NCBI GenBank assembly: GCA_023418575.1
Contig: JAEZZM010000008.1
Location: forward strand, 1-35,613
Source: Actinomycetes bacterium
GTDB lineage: Bacteria > Actinomycetota > Coriobacteriia > Coriobacteriales > JAEZZM01
Direction of reading: 5' to 3'
Length of the DNA: 35,613 nucleotides
Shown: positions 1 through 10,400 of the stretch, piece after piece
Position numbering within the stretch: position 1 is the stretch's first letter
How the letters are laid out: each line of letters begins with the position of its first letter
Program-made: the position numbers and the translations under genes
The notes under the pieces: model-generated
What the model saw: the letters and a program-made list of their open reading frames with translations, nothing else
What the model was told of the DNA's origin: nothing
Database searches by the model: none

Positions 1-358
1 TTATTCTTACCTTCACTGCCAAAACTGCATCTTTTACCTCACCTAAATCGTTCACTGTACGCAAACCCAAGATGGATGATGCAAACTCTGAAGCTGAGCA
101 CAATTTAGCTTCTTCAACCATTAAATAATAGCCCTGCCTATGCTCCTCAATGCTGTCATAAAATGAATCTCCGAGGTCAACCCATTCATTAACCCCAAAC
201 CTCTGCTCCGGAACATCGTCATATCTAAGATTAGTCCTAATAGAAAAAGTAACTAAAAGCAATATCCCTATGACCAGTGCAGAGACCAAAAGCTTTATTA
301 AAAAAGAAACAGCTCTCTTGCGTTTCTTTAATCGGATATATGACTCTAAGCAAACCAT
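1..358 (-). CDS. Membrane-anchored protein of the ABC operon (3' end outside window)
   Basis: An open frame starts at ATG 358 and runs off the left edge, giving the first 119 residues of a larger protein. Residues 9-16 are strongly basic and are followed by one hydrophobic segment at about 18-40, so this looks like a type II membrane protein or a protein with an uncleaved signal, with the rest outside the cell. The visible outer part contains a G-x-N-E-W-V-D-L-G-D stretch that recalls small DUF5028-type proteins found beside ABC transporters; that resemblance is only from memory. The gene begins 10 bp after the stop of the ATPase gene and is the fourth gene of the same operon. Its function is unknown; an accessory or immunity role for the transporter is an inference. 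Confidence 0.6.
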   Translation of the reverse strand, partial: MVCLESYIRLKKRKRAVSFLIKLLVSALVIGILLLVTFSIRTNLRYDDVPEQRFGVNEWVDLGDSFYDSIEEHRQGYYLMVEEAKLCSASEFASSILGLRTVNDLGEVKDAVLAVKVRI

Positions 359-368
359 CTTCAAACTT

Positions 369-1010
369 CTAACTCTCACTTACCTCGAGCAACTGACCGT
401 TTTTAAGAGTAAGCCTCTCAGCATTCAAACCTAACAAGAAGTCGGAATCGTGGCTGGAGATTAAAACTGTTGCGCCTCTTTGAACCGCTTCTATCAGCAT
501 ACTCTTTAAAACTTCCAGACTTTCTATATCCAAGGCATTAGTTGGCTCATCTAATACAATTAACTCAGGTTCTTCCATGAATGCAGCAATAATTCCTAGT
601 TTCTGTTTCATACCTAGAGAATAAGCTTTATAAGGAATCAGACTTAATGGATCAAGGCTAAACCTTTCCATCAAGGTACAGATTTGTTGTGTTGTGCAGA
701 TCTTCTTCAAGCTTGCTAGCATTTCTAAATTTTTTAATCCTGTCCAATATGGAATAAAACTAGGTCCCTCAATCAACAAACCAAGACTTAAGGGAAAGTC
801 AATATCTCGCCCTACTCTTAATCCGTCATATGCCACAAAACCTTCTGTTGGCTTAATTAAGCCTACCAGCAAGCGTAATAGGACCGTTTTACCAGTTCCA
901 TTTGGAGCCTGAATTGTATAGATGGTTCCAGGCTTAAATGTATAATTGATTGCATTGATAATCAGGTTACTCTTATACTGTTTTACAAGATCGCATGCCT
1001 CTAAAATCAT
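369..1010 (-). CDS. ABC transporter ATP-binding protein (ABC-2 / bacitracin-type)
   Basis: The protein has 213 residues and provides the ATPase of an ABC-2 type transporter whose two membrane subunits are encoded just upstream. It shows Walker A (APNGTGKT), a degenerate signature (SLGMKQKL in place of LSGGQ, as in BcrA-like and lantibiotic-immunity ATPases), Walker B (LIVLDEPTNALD) and the H-loop (SSHD). I chose ATG 1010 rather than a TTG at 1025 because AAAGGGG lies at ideal distance before ATG 1010 and would otherwise fall inside the coding region. The start is 1 nt beyond the stop of the preceding permease gene, so translation is probably coupled. The substrate is not visible in the sequence. 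Peptide antibiotic defence is a common job of this architecture but is inferred. Confidence 0.85.
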   Translation of the reverse strand: MILEACDLVKQYKSNLIINAINYTFKPGTIYTIQAPNGTGKTVLLRLLVGLIKPTEGFVAYDGLRVGRDIDFPLSLGLLIEGPSFIPYWTGLKNLEMLASLKKICTTQQICTLMERFSLDPLSLIPYKAYSLGMKQKLGIIAAFMEEPELIVLDEPTNALDIESLEVLKSMLIEAVQRGATVLISSHDSDFLLGLNAERLTLKNGQLLEVSES

Positions 1011-1011
1011 C

Positions 1012-1863
1012 TTATCCCCTTTCAAGGAGCATTCTTTTTTCTAACTTTAAGAACACAGCCGTGGCAATCATGTAAGCCAGTGGAACTAAAAGCATTACAT
1101 AGATACTCTTCGCTAATGCGGTATGAATATTTAGGTAGGCTCCTATTGTTAAAATTGGCACACTCCTCCCTACACTGAGGGCAAAATTCTCTATTACAAG
1201 CTGTAAAAGGAATAATATAAAAATCATTAGATACTCATTTGAAAAAAACCTACTGCAAGATAGAACAAAAACGCTCCAAATGGAGCACATTCCTCCTACC
1301 ATTACGAGAGATACTAATAAGTGTAACCAAGCATTAGAATAGAACAATGTTGTCATGAAGGATTCTGAAACTAAGCCAAAATATATACCATATTCTGGAT
1401 GTGGCTGAAAATAAGGGTATTTTATTGAAACAAGGAGCTGTGAAGCTATCATGGGAATACATGATATTAATAGTGCTGAAATGATACAACATAAGACTCT
1501 ATATCGTACGTATGACTTAGCTCCAAGTCTTGTGATAAGCTGTTCTAAATAGTGACTATTGGAATCTGATAAAAAGGAACCTGAAAAAGGCAGTAATACC
1601 AAGACTGGTAGTATTTTGAAGTAAAAAGTGGAATAAATGAAGCGACTATCGTAAAGCCAAAACCCAAATGCCGAAAGCCTATTTATAAGGGAATCTTTCT
1701 CATTCAGTTGTGCATACATCTGCTCAATAGGAAAATTAACACCAAGAGACCATTGAGCATTAAGCAAGCCAATCATAAAAGCAATCAGAAAACAAATCCA
1801 AAAGATAGGTGATGACGCCACACTTCTCAAGGCATATTTAAGCTCGAATCTCAAATTACTCAT
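1012..1863 (-). CDS. ABC-2 type transporter permease (second subunit)
   Basis: This is a 283-residue integral membrane protein with about six hydrophobic segments (roughly residues 15-35, 85-105, 120-145, 180-205, 210-235 and 250-275) and a large extracytoplasmic loop after the first, the usual layout of ABC-2 permeases. Its ATG overlaps the last 8 bp of the upstream permease gene (ATGAGTAA), and its own end supplies the ribosome binding site of the ATPase gene. The two permeases are similar in size but not obviously recent duplicates, so a heterodimeric transporter is likely. The base composition is visibly more AT-rich than the neighbouring rpoBC genes. No specific family name can be given from the sequence. 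Confidence 0.75.
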   Translation of the reverse strand: MSNLRFELKYALRSVASSPIFWICFLIAFMIGLLNAQWSLGVNFPIEQMYAQLNEKDSLINRLSAFGFWLYDSRFIYSTFYFKILPVLVLLPFSGSFLSDSNSHYLEQLITRLGAKSYVRYRVLCCIISALLISCIPMIASQLLVSIKYPYFQPHPEYGIYFGLVSESFMTTLFYSNAWLHLLVSLVMVGGMCSIWSVFVLSCSRFFSNEYLMIFILFLLQLVIENFALSVGRSVPILTIGAYLNIHTALAKSIYVMLLVPLAYMIATAVFLKLEKRMLLERG

Positions 1864-2665
1864 CCTTCCACCCTTCCAGACTTACCGTCCACTTTGGAAG
1901 AACCACTAGTACAAAAAAAGTCAAGATTAACATAAGGGTCAAAGATATCCATGGAGTGCCGCTTGAAGTCGCACGAATCCACGATGTTAAATATAATGGG
2001 CTTAGGGTAGTCTGCCATATCACAAGAATCATTACTGTAACTAACAAAACTAGATCAGCAACCCCCTCTTTCAAATACAACCACAATATACTGGCTAACA
2101 TTAGGACAAATAACTGCATACCTACGTCATACATAAACATCAGCGGAATACTAAGATCTTTAGAACCAGAAGACAAATGATCGAGTAAAACCAAACTGGT
2201 ATTAAGATAATCCCCGTGAAACATGATTGTAAATAACAGAACAAGTAAGTTCTTTAACAAGGTCAGCATGGCTGCTATAAATAGTAATAATATAAACCTG
2301 TCTCCATACCAAACTCTTTTACTTCCCAATCTTATAAGATAACTCTGGTTGATAGAAATCCGTCTGTCATTCAAGCATGATGACAATAGTATCGATGGCA
2401 AAATCAATAGTGCCACATAGAAGCCTAAACTAACTTGATCTACAGCAGAATTTATATCGTAATTAAGAAAACCGCCAAAACTAGCTAAATATGCATCACC
2501 AAGAGTAAATGTACCTGATTTAAAGACCATTAAGGTTGACAACAAGAGCCTAGCTTGAACCAGTTGGAAGATCATCAGCACAGCATAAATCAATATGACA
2601 GACTTTAACCTGCCTTTAACAAGATACCACTGATGCACTAGACCTATAGCAAGCTTGTGAAGCAT
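1856..2665 (-). CDS. ABC-2 type transporter permease (first subunit)
   Basis: This 269-residue membrane protein has about six hydrophobic helices (near residues 22-43, 82-104, 124-150, 180-200, 203-224 and 240-262) and is the first gene of the four-gene transporter operon. ATG 2665 is preceded by AAGGAG seven bases upstream, a strong start. The downstream permease gene overlaps its stop codon, which points to coordinated expression. A candidate promoter (TTGCTC, 17 bp, TAATAT) lies 41-69 bp upstream. Recognition as an ABC-2 permease rests on hydrophobicity and on gene order with an ATPase, not on a clear motif. What is transported is unknown. Confidence 0.75.
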   Translation of the reverse strand: MLHKLAIGLVHQWYLVKGRLKSVILIYAVLMIFQLVQARLLLSTLMVFKSGTFTLGDAYLASFGGFLNYDINSAVDQVSLGFYVALLILPSILLSSCLNDRRISINQSYLIRLGSKRVWYGDRFILLLFIAAMLTLLKNLLVLLFTIMFHGDYLNTSLVLLDHLSSGSKDLSIPLMFMYDVGMQLFVLMLASILWLYLKEGVADLVLLVTVMILVIWQTTLSPLYLTSWIRATSSGTPWISLTLMLILTFFVLVVLPKWTVSLEGWKDE

Positions 2666-2705
2666 CTGGTCTCCTTATCACAACTGCCCCTCAAAGGTTA
2701 AGCTA

Positions 2706-2734
2706 ATATTACACCTATAAAAAACGCAGAGCAA
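2706..2734 (-). promoter_or_regulatory. Candidate promoter of the ABC transporter operon
   Basis: On the minus strand, TTGCTC (2729-2734) and TAATAT (2706-2711) are separated by exactly 17 bp, about 40 bp before the first permease gene. The -10 box is good and the -35 box is moderate. Confidence 0.5.
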
Positions 2735-2761
2735 CTAACATAAATCAACATATGTCAATAT

Positions 2762-2776
2762 ATAAGAGTCTCTTAT
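2762..2776. promoter_or_regulatory. Palindrome, possible operator
   Basis: A perfect inverted repeat ATAAGAG-T-CTCTTAT lies about 28 bp upstream of the -35 box of the ABC operon. It is a plausible binding site for a dimeric regulator; no matching regulator gene lies in the window. Confidence 0.35.
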
Positions 2777-2947
2777 TAGGGGTTCTTAAGGCACCATATG
2801 ACACTAAGACAAGAGAAAATAAAGGAATATAAAATAACAGTTGAATGAGCGCGGTGCAAAAGTCCTCAACTACAAACACTCTGGAAGGATAAAAGGGTAG
2901 ACAAAAATACTTGATCACTTCTCCCTAAAGAGCTAGCGCACAAAAGA

Positions 2948-2993
2948 GCGCAAAAGATCCTGCAGCAAGCACAAGAGGCTCACTACAGGATCT
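2948..2993 (-). terminator. Rho-independent terminator after rpoC
   Basis: Read on the minus strand, an 11-bp stem (AGATCCTGTAG with CTGCAGGATCT, one G-U pair) closes a loop of about 17 bases and is followed by TTTTG. It lies 32 bp after the rpoC stop and ends the rpoB-rpoC transcript. Confidence 0.7.
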
Positions 2994-3024
2994 ATGTCTA
3001 AAAAAGCAATAGTTAGCTTAAAAG

Positions 3025-6000
3025 CTAATCTTGTAAGTTTTCCTCATCAATCATTGATGATCCATAGCCTAAAAGCTCTTCACTTTCTGAACCTGAGCCA
3101 ATTTCATTCAATAACTGATCTAAGGAATCAAAATCCTCGTCAATAATTGAAGGATCCTTGCTTGTCTCAGAAGAGCTGCCGCCAATCAAATCCTCAGCAT
3201 ACTTAGGCGTAGAGCGTGGAGGCAAGCTTCCACCGATAAGAATATCTGGAGCCCCTTCCTCTGGTGAGAATATACAGCGAATCAAGCGCTCAATATCATC
3301 TTCATCAGCGGTATCTTCTTCGCTAGGCTCAAGCAAATGCAAGAGGTCAAACTTCTCAAGCCCTGCTCTAAGCTCCTCAATAGCTTTTGAGCCAATGCCG
3401 TCAATACGCAAGAGCTCATCGTCAGTCTTACCAATAAGATCACCAACGGTTTCTATGCCAGCCTCTGAGAACTTATTAGTCCAGCGCTGAGAAACACCCA
3501 GATCATCAAAGAGGTATAGCTTAACAACTTCACCAGGAATTACATGACCATTGTGGTGAATTGGGCTGGTACCATATGGATCTTTCTCAGACCAATCAGG
3601 CTTAGGTAGGAGCTGCTCTATATCTTTTAGAACATCTGGAGCCCAGCTTGGAAGGGCGCCATTTGCATGAGCCTCTTCCTCAATGCGCTCACCCTTATAG
3701 GTAAGATCAATCTCGTCATAGGCAGAAATACCAGTACCTGCAGGTATTTTCTTACCGATAATAACGTTTTCCTTAAGACCATCAAGCTGATCCGTCTTAC
3801 CCTCAATAGCAGCATCAGTCAGTACCTTGGTGGTCTCTTGGAAGGATGCAGCTGAAAGCCATGAGTCAGTTGCAAGAGCGGCCTTAGTGATACCCAAGAG
3901 CACAGGGGTTCCCATAGGAGCTTCTCCACCCTCAAGTGCTACACGCTCAGACTCTTTTTGGAAGCGGTGTCTGTCAACCTGCTGACCAGGCATAAGCTTA
4001 GAATCGCCAGCTTCTGTAACAATTACCTTACGCAGCATCTGACGGGCAATAACCTCAATGTGCTTATCGTTAATATCTACACCCTGTGAGGTGTACACAT
4101 TTTGAACCTCACGAACAATATACTTCAAGGTGGTATTGGGATCAGTAAGCTCAAGAAGCTTCTTTGGATCTACAGAACCACGAGTAAGCTGCTGACCAAT
4201 CTTTACTTCTACCCCATCTTGAACACCAGGCATAAACTGTGAGCGAGCAGACACGAGATACTCTTTAAATTCGCCCTCAGCATTATGAATCTTCAAGATA
4301 TGCGTATTCTTATCTGAAGAAATCTGCAAGGTGCCGTCAATTTCTGCAAGTACCGCAAGACCCTTAGGTCTACGTGCCTCAAAGAGCTCGGTAACACGTG
4401 GCAAACCATGAGTAATATCGTCACCTGCAACACCACCAGAGTGGAAGGTACGCATGGTTAACTGAGTACCAGGCTCACCAATGGATTGAGCAGCAATAAT
4501 ACCAACAGTGGTACCAATATTTGCAGGCCTACGGGTTGCGAGGTCCCAACCATAGCATTTAGAACAGATACCGTGCTCTGCATGGCAGGTCATAACCGTT
4601 CTAATAACCACAGATTCTAGACCGCGTGAAGCCATCTCTTCAATCTCTTTACGAGAGGCAACAAAGTGACCGGCCTCAAATAGAACTTCCCCGCTCTTAG
4701 GATCTTTTACATCCTCAAGCAAGCAGCGGCCGATAAGATCTTCATCGATCTCACCCTTAGCATCAAAGAGGCTGTAATCTACACCTTCAGTTGTGCCGCA
4801 GTCATGCTCACGAACAATAACGTCTTGAGCTACATCTACCAGACGACGGGTAAGGTATCCCGAGTCTGCGGTACGCAATGCGGTATCTGCTAGACCCTTT
4901 CTTGCACCGTGGGTTGATACGAAGTATTCAAGAACAGATAGACCCTCACGGAAGTTAGCCTTAATGGGGAGGTCAATAATCTCACCCTTAGGATCTGACA
5001 TCAAACCACGCATACCAGCAAGCTGTCTAACCTGCTTCATGTTACCACGAGCACCTGAGTTAGCCATCATATAAATGGGGTTATCTTGAGCAAAAGCAGC
5101 AGTCATTGCTTCGCCAACCTCATCGTTGGTTTGATTCCAAACATCAATGACCTGCTTATGACGCTCCTCATAGCTCATGAGGCCCATCTCGTACATATTG
5201 TCAATCTCTTCTACTTTCTTATCGGAAGCAGCTAAGATTGCATCTTTTTCTTCTGGGATAGCAGCATCCCAAATTGATACAGAAAGGCCTGCAACGGTTG
5301 CATAGTGGAAGCCCTTGGCCTTAAGACCATCTAAGATGGGCTCTGCCTCTGCAAGAGTATAAAGATCACAGCACTCTTCTACCAGCTTACCTACTTCTTT
5401 TTTATCAAGAACATAGTTAAGATAGCTGTGTTCCTTAGGCAAAATGCTATTAAAGATAGCGCGTCCAACGGTAGTCTTGAGACGTCTGCCAGCCTTATAC
5501 AGCTCAGTTTCAAGCTTACCTTCTTCATTGCGTGAGACTACCTGCATATCTTCAGTTACACGCACCTCACACCAGGCCTGAAGATCAAGTCCTGCCCTAG
5601 CCTCATAGGCATTGATTGCATCCTGAAGGCTCAAGAAGCTTCTGCCTTCTCCCTCTTGACCCTCTTTGGGGGTGGTGAGATAGAACAAACCAATGATCAT
5701 ATCCTGTGAAGGAATGGTCAAAGGACGTCCATGAGCAGGTGAACGCAGGTTATTTGCTGAAAGCATCAATACGCGTGCCTCAGCTTGAGCCTCAGTTGAA
5801 AGGGGTACATGCACTGCCATCTGGTCACCATCGAAGTCTGCGTTAAAAGCAGTACATACCAATGGGTGCAGACGAATAGCCTTACCTTCTACCAGGGTTG
5901 GCTCAAAGGCTTGAATACCCAAACGGTGAAGGGTTGGTGCGCGGTTAAGCAATACAGGATGATCCTGAATTACTTCTTCAAGCACATCCCACACGCTGGC

Positions 6001-7431
6001 AGCTCCACGCTCAATTAAGCGCTTTGCGCCCTTAATATTACCTGCAAGATTAAGCTCTACCAGGCGCTTCATAACAAAAGGCTTAAAGAGCTCAAGTGCC
6101 ATAGTTTTGGGTAGACCGCACTCATGCAGCTTAAGTTCTGGACCTACAGCAATAACTGAACGACCAGAATAGTCAACACGCTTACCCAAGAGATTTTGGC
6201 GGAAGCGACCCTGCTTACCCTTTAACATGTCAGAAAGTGACTTCAAAGGACGAGAGCCCGGACCTGTTACCGCACGGCCACGACGTCCATTATCAAAGAG
6301 AGCGTCTACTGCTTCTTGCAGCATACGTTTCTCGTTATTTACGATAATTTCAGGTGCGCCCAAATCAAGCAATCTCTTAAGACGATTGTTGCGGTTGATT
6401 ACGCGGCGGTATAAATCATTGAGATCTGAGGTTGCAAAACGACCACCATCAAGCTGCACCATTGGACGCAAATCTGGTGGAATAACAGGAATTACATCCA
6501 AAATCATATCTGATGGCTTGTTTTGAGACTTGATAAAGGCAGCTACAACCTTTAAGCGCTTAATAGCTTTGGCGCGCTTTTGGCCCTTTCCCTCTTCAAT
6601 GAGTTTCTCAAGCTCAACTGTAGCCTCTTCAAGATCAATTTGATCCAAAAGATCACGAACTGCAGCAGCACCCATGCCACCCTTAAAGTACTCTGAGTAG
6701 CATACGCGCATTTCTCTATAGAGCTCTTCATCAGATACCAAGTCTTTTTCCTGAATCTTCATGAAGGTCTCAAAGGCTTCAGTTCTTAGCTCTTTGCGCT
6801 CTGCAAATTCTTCTTCCAAGTCTGCAATTTCTGCCTTGATCTCATCTTCCGATAAAGGCTCATCGCCACTAAACTCATCAAGTTTTGTGGGGTCACCTTG
6901 CTCTTTAACAAGAGCAATGAGCTTATCGCGCTCTGCATCAAGCTCTTCAAGATCTGCAAGGAGCTCTTCTTTAAGCTCTGCAGCATCTTCTTCACGAGCG
7001 TTAAGATCAAGCTTAGTGATGATATAAGAAGCAAAGTAGAGAACTTTTTCAAGCTCTTTAGGGGCAATATCTAAAAGATAGCCCAAACGAGAAGGAGAGC
7101 CTTTGAAGTACCAAATATGAGAAACAGGAGCAGCAAGCTCAATGTGACCCATACGCTCGCGGCGCACCTTAGAGCGGGTAACCTCTACACCGCAGCGCTC
7201 GCAGACAATGCCTTTGAAGCGAATGCGCTTATACTTTCCGCAGGAGCACTCCCAATCTTTGGTAGGACCAAAGATTTTCTCGCAAAATAAACCATCACGT
7301 TCTGGCTTAAGGGTGCGGTAGTTAATGGTCTCTGGCTTTTTTACCTCACCATAGGACCAAGATCTAATTTGATCTGCACTAGCTAAACCAATTTTGATGG
7401 AGTCAAAATTCTTAACATCAAAATCTGTCAC
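3025..7431 (-). CDS. rpoC: DNA-directed RNA polymerase subunit beta'
   Basis: This is the catalytic beta' subunit of RNA polymerase, 1468 residues. Visible landmarks are the first zinc site (C62, C64, C77, C80), the catalytic magnesium motif NADFDGDQMA near residue 530, the second zinc site (a Cys near 878 plus the C-x6-C-x2-C near 948-958) and the trigger-loop region GEPGTQLTMRTFHSGG near 985-1000. The conserved core ends at about residue 1236 (IPAGTGIS). About 230 more residues follow, including a helix-hairpin-helix-like segment (about 1306-1363) and an acidic tail. The typical actinobacterial beta' is nearer 1300 residues. The start is GTG 7431, 2 nt after the rpoB stop, with GGAG at the end of rpoB as ribosome binding site. 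It is cotranscribed with rpoB. Confidence 0.97.
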   Translation of the reverse strand: MTDFDVKNFDSIKIGLASADQIRSWSYGEVKKPETINYRTLKPERDGLFCEKIFGPTKDWECSCGKYKRIRFKGIVCERCGVEVTRSKVRRERMGHIELAAPVSHIWYFKGSPSRLGYLLDIAPKELEKVLYFASYIITKLDLNAREEDAAELKEELLADLEELDAERDKLIALVKEQGDPTKLDEFSGDEPLSEDEIKAEIADLEEEFAERKELRTEAFETFMKIQEKDLVSDEELYREMRVCYSEYFKGGMGAAAVRDLLDQIDLEEATVELEKLIEEGKGQKRAKAIKRLKVVAAFIKSQNKPSDMILDVIPVIPPDLRPMVQLDGGRFATSDLNDLYRRVINRNNRLKRLLDLGAPEIIVNNEKRMLQEAVDALFDNGRRGRAVTGPGSRPLKSLSDMLKGKQGRFRQNLLGKRVDYSGRSVIAVGPELKLHECGLPKTMALELFKPFVMKRLVELNLAGNIKGAKRLIERGAASVWDVLEEVIQDHPVLLNRAPTLHRLGIQAFEPTLVEGKAIRLHPLVCTAFNADFDGDQMAVHVPLSTEAQAEARVLMLSANNLRSPAHGRPLTIPSQDMIIGLFYLTTPKEGQEGEGRSFLSLQDAINAYEARAGLDLQAWCEVRVTEDMQVVSRNEEGKLETELYKAGRRLKTTVGRAIFNSILPKEHSYLNYVLDKKEVGKLVEECCDLYTLAEAEPILDGLKAKGFHYATVAGLSVSIWDAAIPEEKDAILAASDKKVEEIDNMYEMGLMSYEERHKQVIDVWNQTNDEVGEAMTAAFAQDNPIYMMANSGARGNMKQVRQLAGMRGLMSDPKGEIIDLPIKANFREGLSVLEYFVSTHGARKGLADTALRTADSGYLTRRLVDVAQDVIVREHDCGTTEGVDYSLFDAKGEIDEDLIGRCLLEDVKDPKSGEVLFEAGHFVASRKEIEEMASRGLESVVIRTVMTCHAEHGICSKCYGWDLATRRPANIGTTVGIIAAQSIGEPGTQLTMRTFHSGGVAGDDITHGLPRVTELFEARRPKGLAVLAEIDGTLQISSDKNTHILKIHNAEGEFKEYLVSARSQFMPGVQDGVEVKIGQQLTRGSVDPKKLLELTDPNTTLKYIVREVQNVYTSQGVDINDKHIEVIARQMLRKVIVTEAGDSKLMPGQQVDRHRFQKESERVALEGGEAPMGTPVLLGITKAALATDSWLSAASFQETTKVLTDAAIEGKTDQLDGLKENVIIGKKIPAGTGISAYDEIDLTYKGERIEEEAHANGALPSWAPDVLKDIEQLLPKPDWSEKDPYGTSPIHHNGHVIPGEVVKLYLFDDLGVSQRWTNKFSEAGIETVGDLIGKTDDELLRIDGIGSKAIEELRAGLEKFDLLHLLEPSEEDTADEDDIERLIRCIFSPEEGAPDILIGGSLPPRSTPKYAEDLIGGSSSETSKDPSIIDEDFDSLDQLLNEIGSGSESEELLGYGSSMIDEENLQD

Positions 7432-7433
7432 GT

Positions 7434-10400
7434 TTACTCCTTATCTTCATCCGCAGAAACGGACAGTTCACCATCAAGCTCAAGCTCAGAAAGGCTCTTT
7501 GCTAAGGCATCAAGGGTGCTTTTATCGGCAGCCTCATCCTTAGTTTGGATATGGAGCTCATGAGCAGGAGTAATAAAGGAATCTTTTTCCTCGCTTGCCT
7601 TAGACTTTGCACGGCGAGAAACCAGCTCAACATCCAGAGCAAGAGAGCGCATTTCTTTAACCAGAACCTTAAAGGATTCTGGCACCTCTGATGAGGGGAT
7701 ATTTTCTCCCTTAACAATGGACTCATAGGTCTTTACGCGGCCAGCAGTGTCATCTGACTTAATGGTGAGAATCTCTTGAAGCACTGAGCTTGCGCCATAG
7801 GCATAAAGAGCCCAAACTTCCATCTCACCAAAGCGCTGACCACCAAACTGAGCCTTACCACCCAGAGGCTGCTGAGTAATAAGAGAGTATGGTCCGGTTG
7901 AACGTGCGTGGATCTTATCGTCAACCATGTGGCCCAGCTTCAAGGTATAGTGAACACCAACAGTAATGGGCTCACGGAACTTCTCTCCAGTGCGTCCATC
8001 AAAAAGGGTCATCTTACCGTTGCTACCCAGCTGTGGAACCAGCTCTTGTCTGGCAAGCTTGCCGCATTTTTCACGGTTTGCTGCCAGCAAGTTTTTGTTT
8101 GCTAATTCAATAACCTGGGCAATTTCTTCTTCTGTAGCACCATCAAATACAGGGGTAGCTACATGGAAAGGTCCTTCAATATAGCTTTCGTCTTCTGTAT
8201 TCCAGCCGGCGCGTGCTGCCCAACCAAGATGAGTTTCAAGCAACTGACCAACATTCATACGTGAAGGAACGCCCAGTGGGTTTAATACAATATCAATGGG
8301 AGTACCGTCAGCCATGTAAGGCATATCTTCAACAGGAAGAATGCGCGAGATAACACCCTTGTTTCCGTGACGACCAGAAAGCTTATCGCCCACCTGAATC
8401 TTGCGGCGCTGTGCAACATATACACGCACCAACTCATTTACGCCAGGGGCCAGCTCATCACCATTATCACGGCTAAAGCGCACAATACCAATTACGCGAC
8501 CATAAGAACCATGGGGCATCTTAAGGGAAGTATCACGTACTTCGCGTGCCTTCTCACCAAAGATTGCACGCAAAAGACGCTCTTCTGCGGTAAGCTCAGT
8601 TTCACCCTTAGGGGTAACCTTACCAACCAATACATCACCTGCTGAAACCTCAGCACCAATGCGAATAATGCCGTCGGCGTCTAAGTTTGAAGAGAGATCA
8701 TCTGAGAGATTTGGGATCTCACGAGTGATTTCTTCTGGACCAAGCTTGGTATCACGTGCATCAATCTCATGTTTGGAGATATGAATTGAAGTGAGAAGGT
8801 CTTCTGATACTACGCGCTCTGATAAAACAATAGCGTCCTCGTAGTTATAGCCTTCCCAGGGCATGTAAGCAACAATGAGGTTTTGACCCAGAGCTAGCTC
8901 ACCGCGCTCAGTGGAAGGGCCGTCTGCAATAACATCTCCTGCCTCAATTTGCTGGCCGGTACGTACCAAAGGCCTGTGATTAATGCAGGTAGATTGATTT
9001 GAGCGCTGATACTTGGGAAGCTCATACTCATCAATCTTCTTATCATGCCTGCGCACCAAAACTTTATTTGCATCTGCGTACTCAACGGTACCAGCATTTT
9101 TTGCAACCAAGATTTCACCGGAATCAACAGCAGTGCGATGCTCCATACCAGTTCCCACCAAAGGAGAACGAGGACGAAGCAGTGGCACAGCCTGACGCTG
9201 CATGTTTGAACCCATCAAAGCACGGTTAGCGTCATCATGCTCCAAAAATGGAATGAGCGCAGTTGCAATAGATACCATCTGACGAGGAGAAACATCCATG
9301 TAATCTACTTCTTCTACAGGCACCTCTGCAGGCTCACCAAAGTCTCCATTAAAGTCTTTGGTACGAGCCAAAACGCGCTGAGCGTCCTGCCACTGACCTG
9401 TTTCAGGGTTGCGCTCAATAAAGCGGCGGGTCTTCTCGTCAAAATAATCATTTGCCTGCGCAATTACGTGACGCTCTTCCTCATCAGCAGTCAGGTAATC
9501 AATGTCATCAGTTACCTTGCCATCAAGCACGCGTCTATATGGTGCTTCAATGAAACCGTAAGGGTTGATGCGTGCATAGGTTGCCAAGGATCCGATAAGA
9601 CCAATGTTTGGACCTTCAGGCGTCTCAATGGGGCACATGCGGCCGTAGTGAGAGTTGTGAACGTCACGAACATCCATGCCTGCACGCTCACGTGAAAGAC
9701 CACCAGGACCCAAAGCAGAAAGACGACGCTTGTGGGTAATACCCGCAAGAGGGTTATTTTGGTCCATGAACTGTGAAAGCTGTGATGAACCAAAGAACTC
9801 TTTGATAGAGGCCACAATAGGACGAATGTTAATAAGTGACTGAGGGGTAATGTCGTCTACGTTCTGAGAAGACATACGCTCACGAACCACGCGCTCCATG
9901 CGAGACAAACCAATACGGAATTGGTTTTGAATGAGCTCACCCACGGTGCGAATACGGCGATTACCAAAATGGTCAATATCATCTACTGAATGGTCTGGAG
10001 CACCTGCGTGCAGATTAACTATATAACGCATTGAGGCTACAACATCCTCACGAGTAAGGGTAAGGTTGTCAAGCGCAATATCTAAACCAAGTTTTTTATT
10101 AGCCTTATAGCGGCCAACTTTTGCCAGGTCATAACGCTGAGGATTGAAGAATAAGCCCTCTAGCATAGAGCGAGCGGCCTCAACGGTTGGAGGCTCACCT
10201 GGACGAAGACGCTTATAAAGTTCGATAAGAGCATCCTCACGAGTAAGCGCGGTGTCGCGATCAAGCGTGCGCAGCACCAGATCTGTGCTACCCAGAAGCT
10301 CAATGATCTCTTCACGTGTTTCTGCAACACCTAAGGCACGCAAGAGTAAGGTTGCGGGCTGCTTGCGGCGTCTGTCGATACGAACGGAGAGAATATCGCG

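Larger units (their letters stand above)
2666..3024. other. Intergenic region between rpoC and the ABC operon
   Basis: This stretch of 359 bp has no credible gene. It holds the rpoC terminator (about 2950-2993) and, nearer the ABC operon, a minus-strand promoter (2706-2734) with a palindrome upstream (2762-2776). The sequence between 2780 and 2945 shows nothing I recognise. Confidence 0.6.

Noticed and set aside
9237..9695. Plus-strand ORF of 152 codons
   Set aside because: It is antisense to rpoB and has no independent support.
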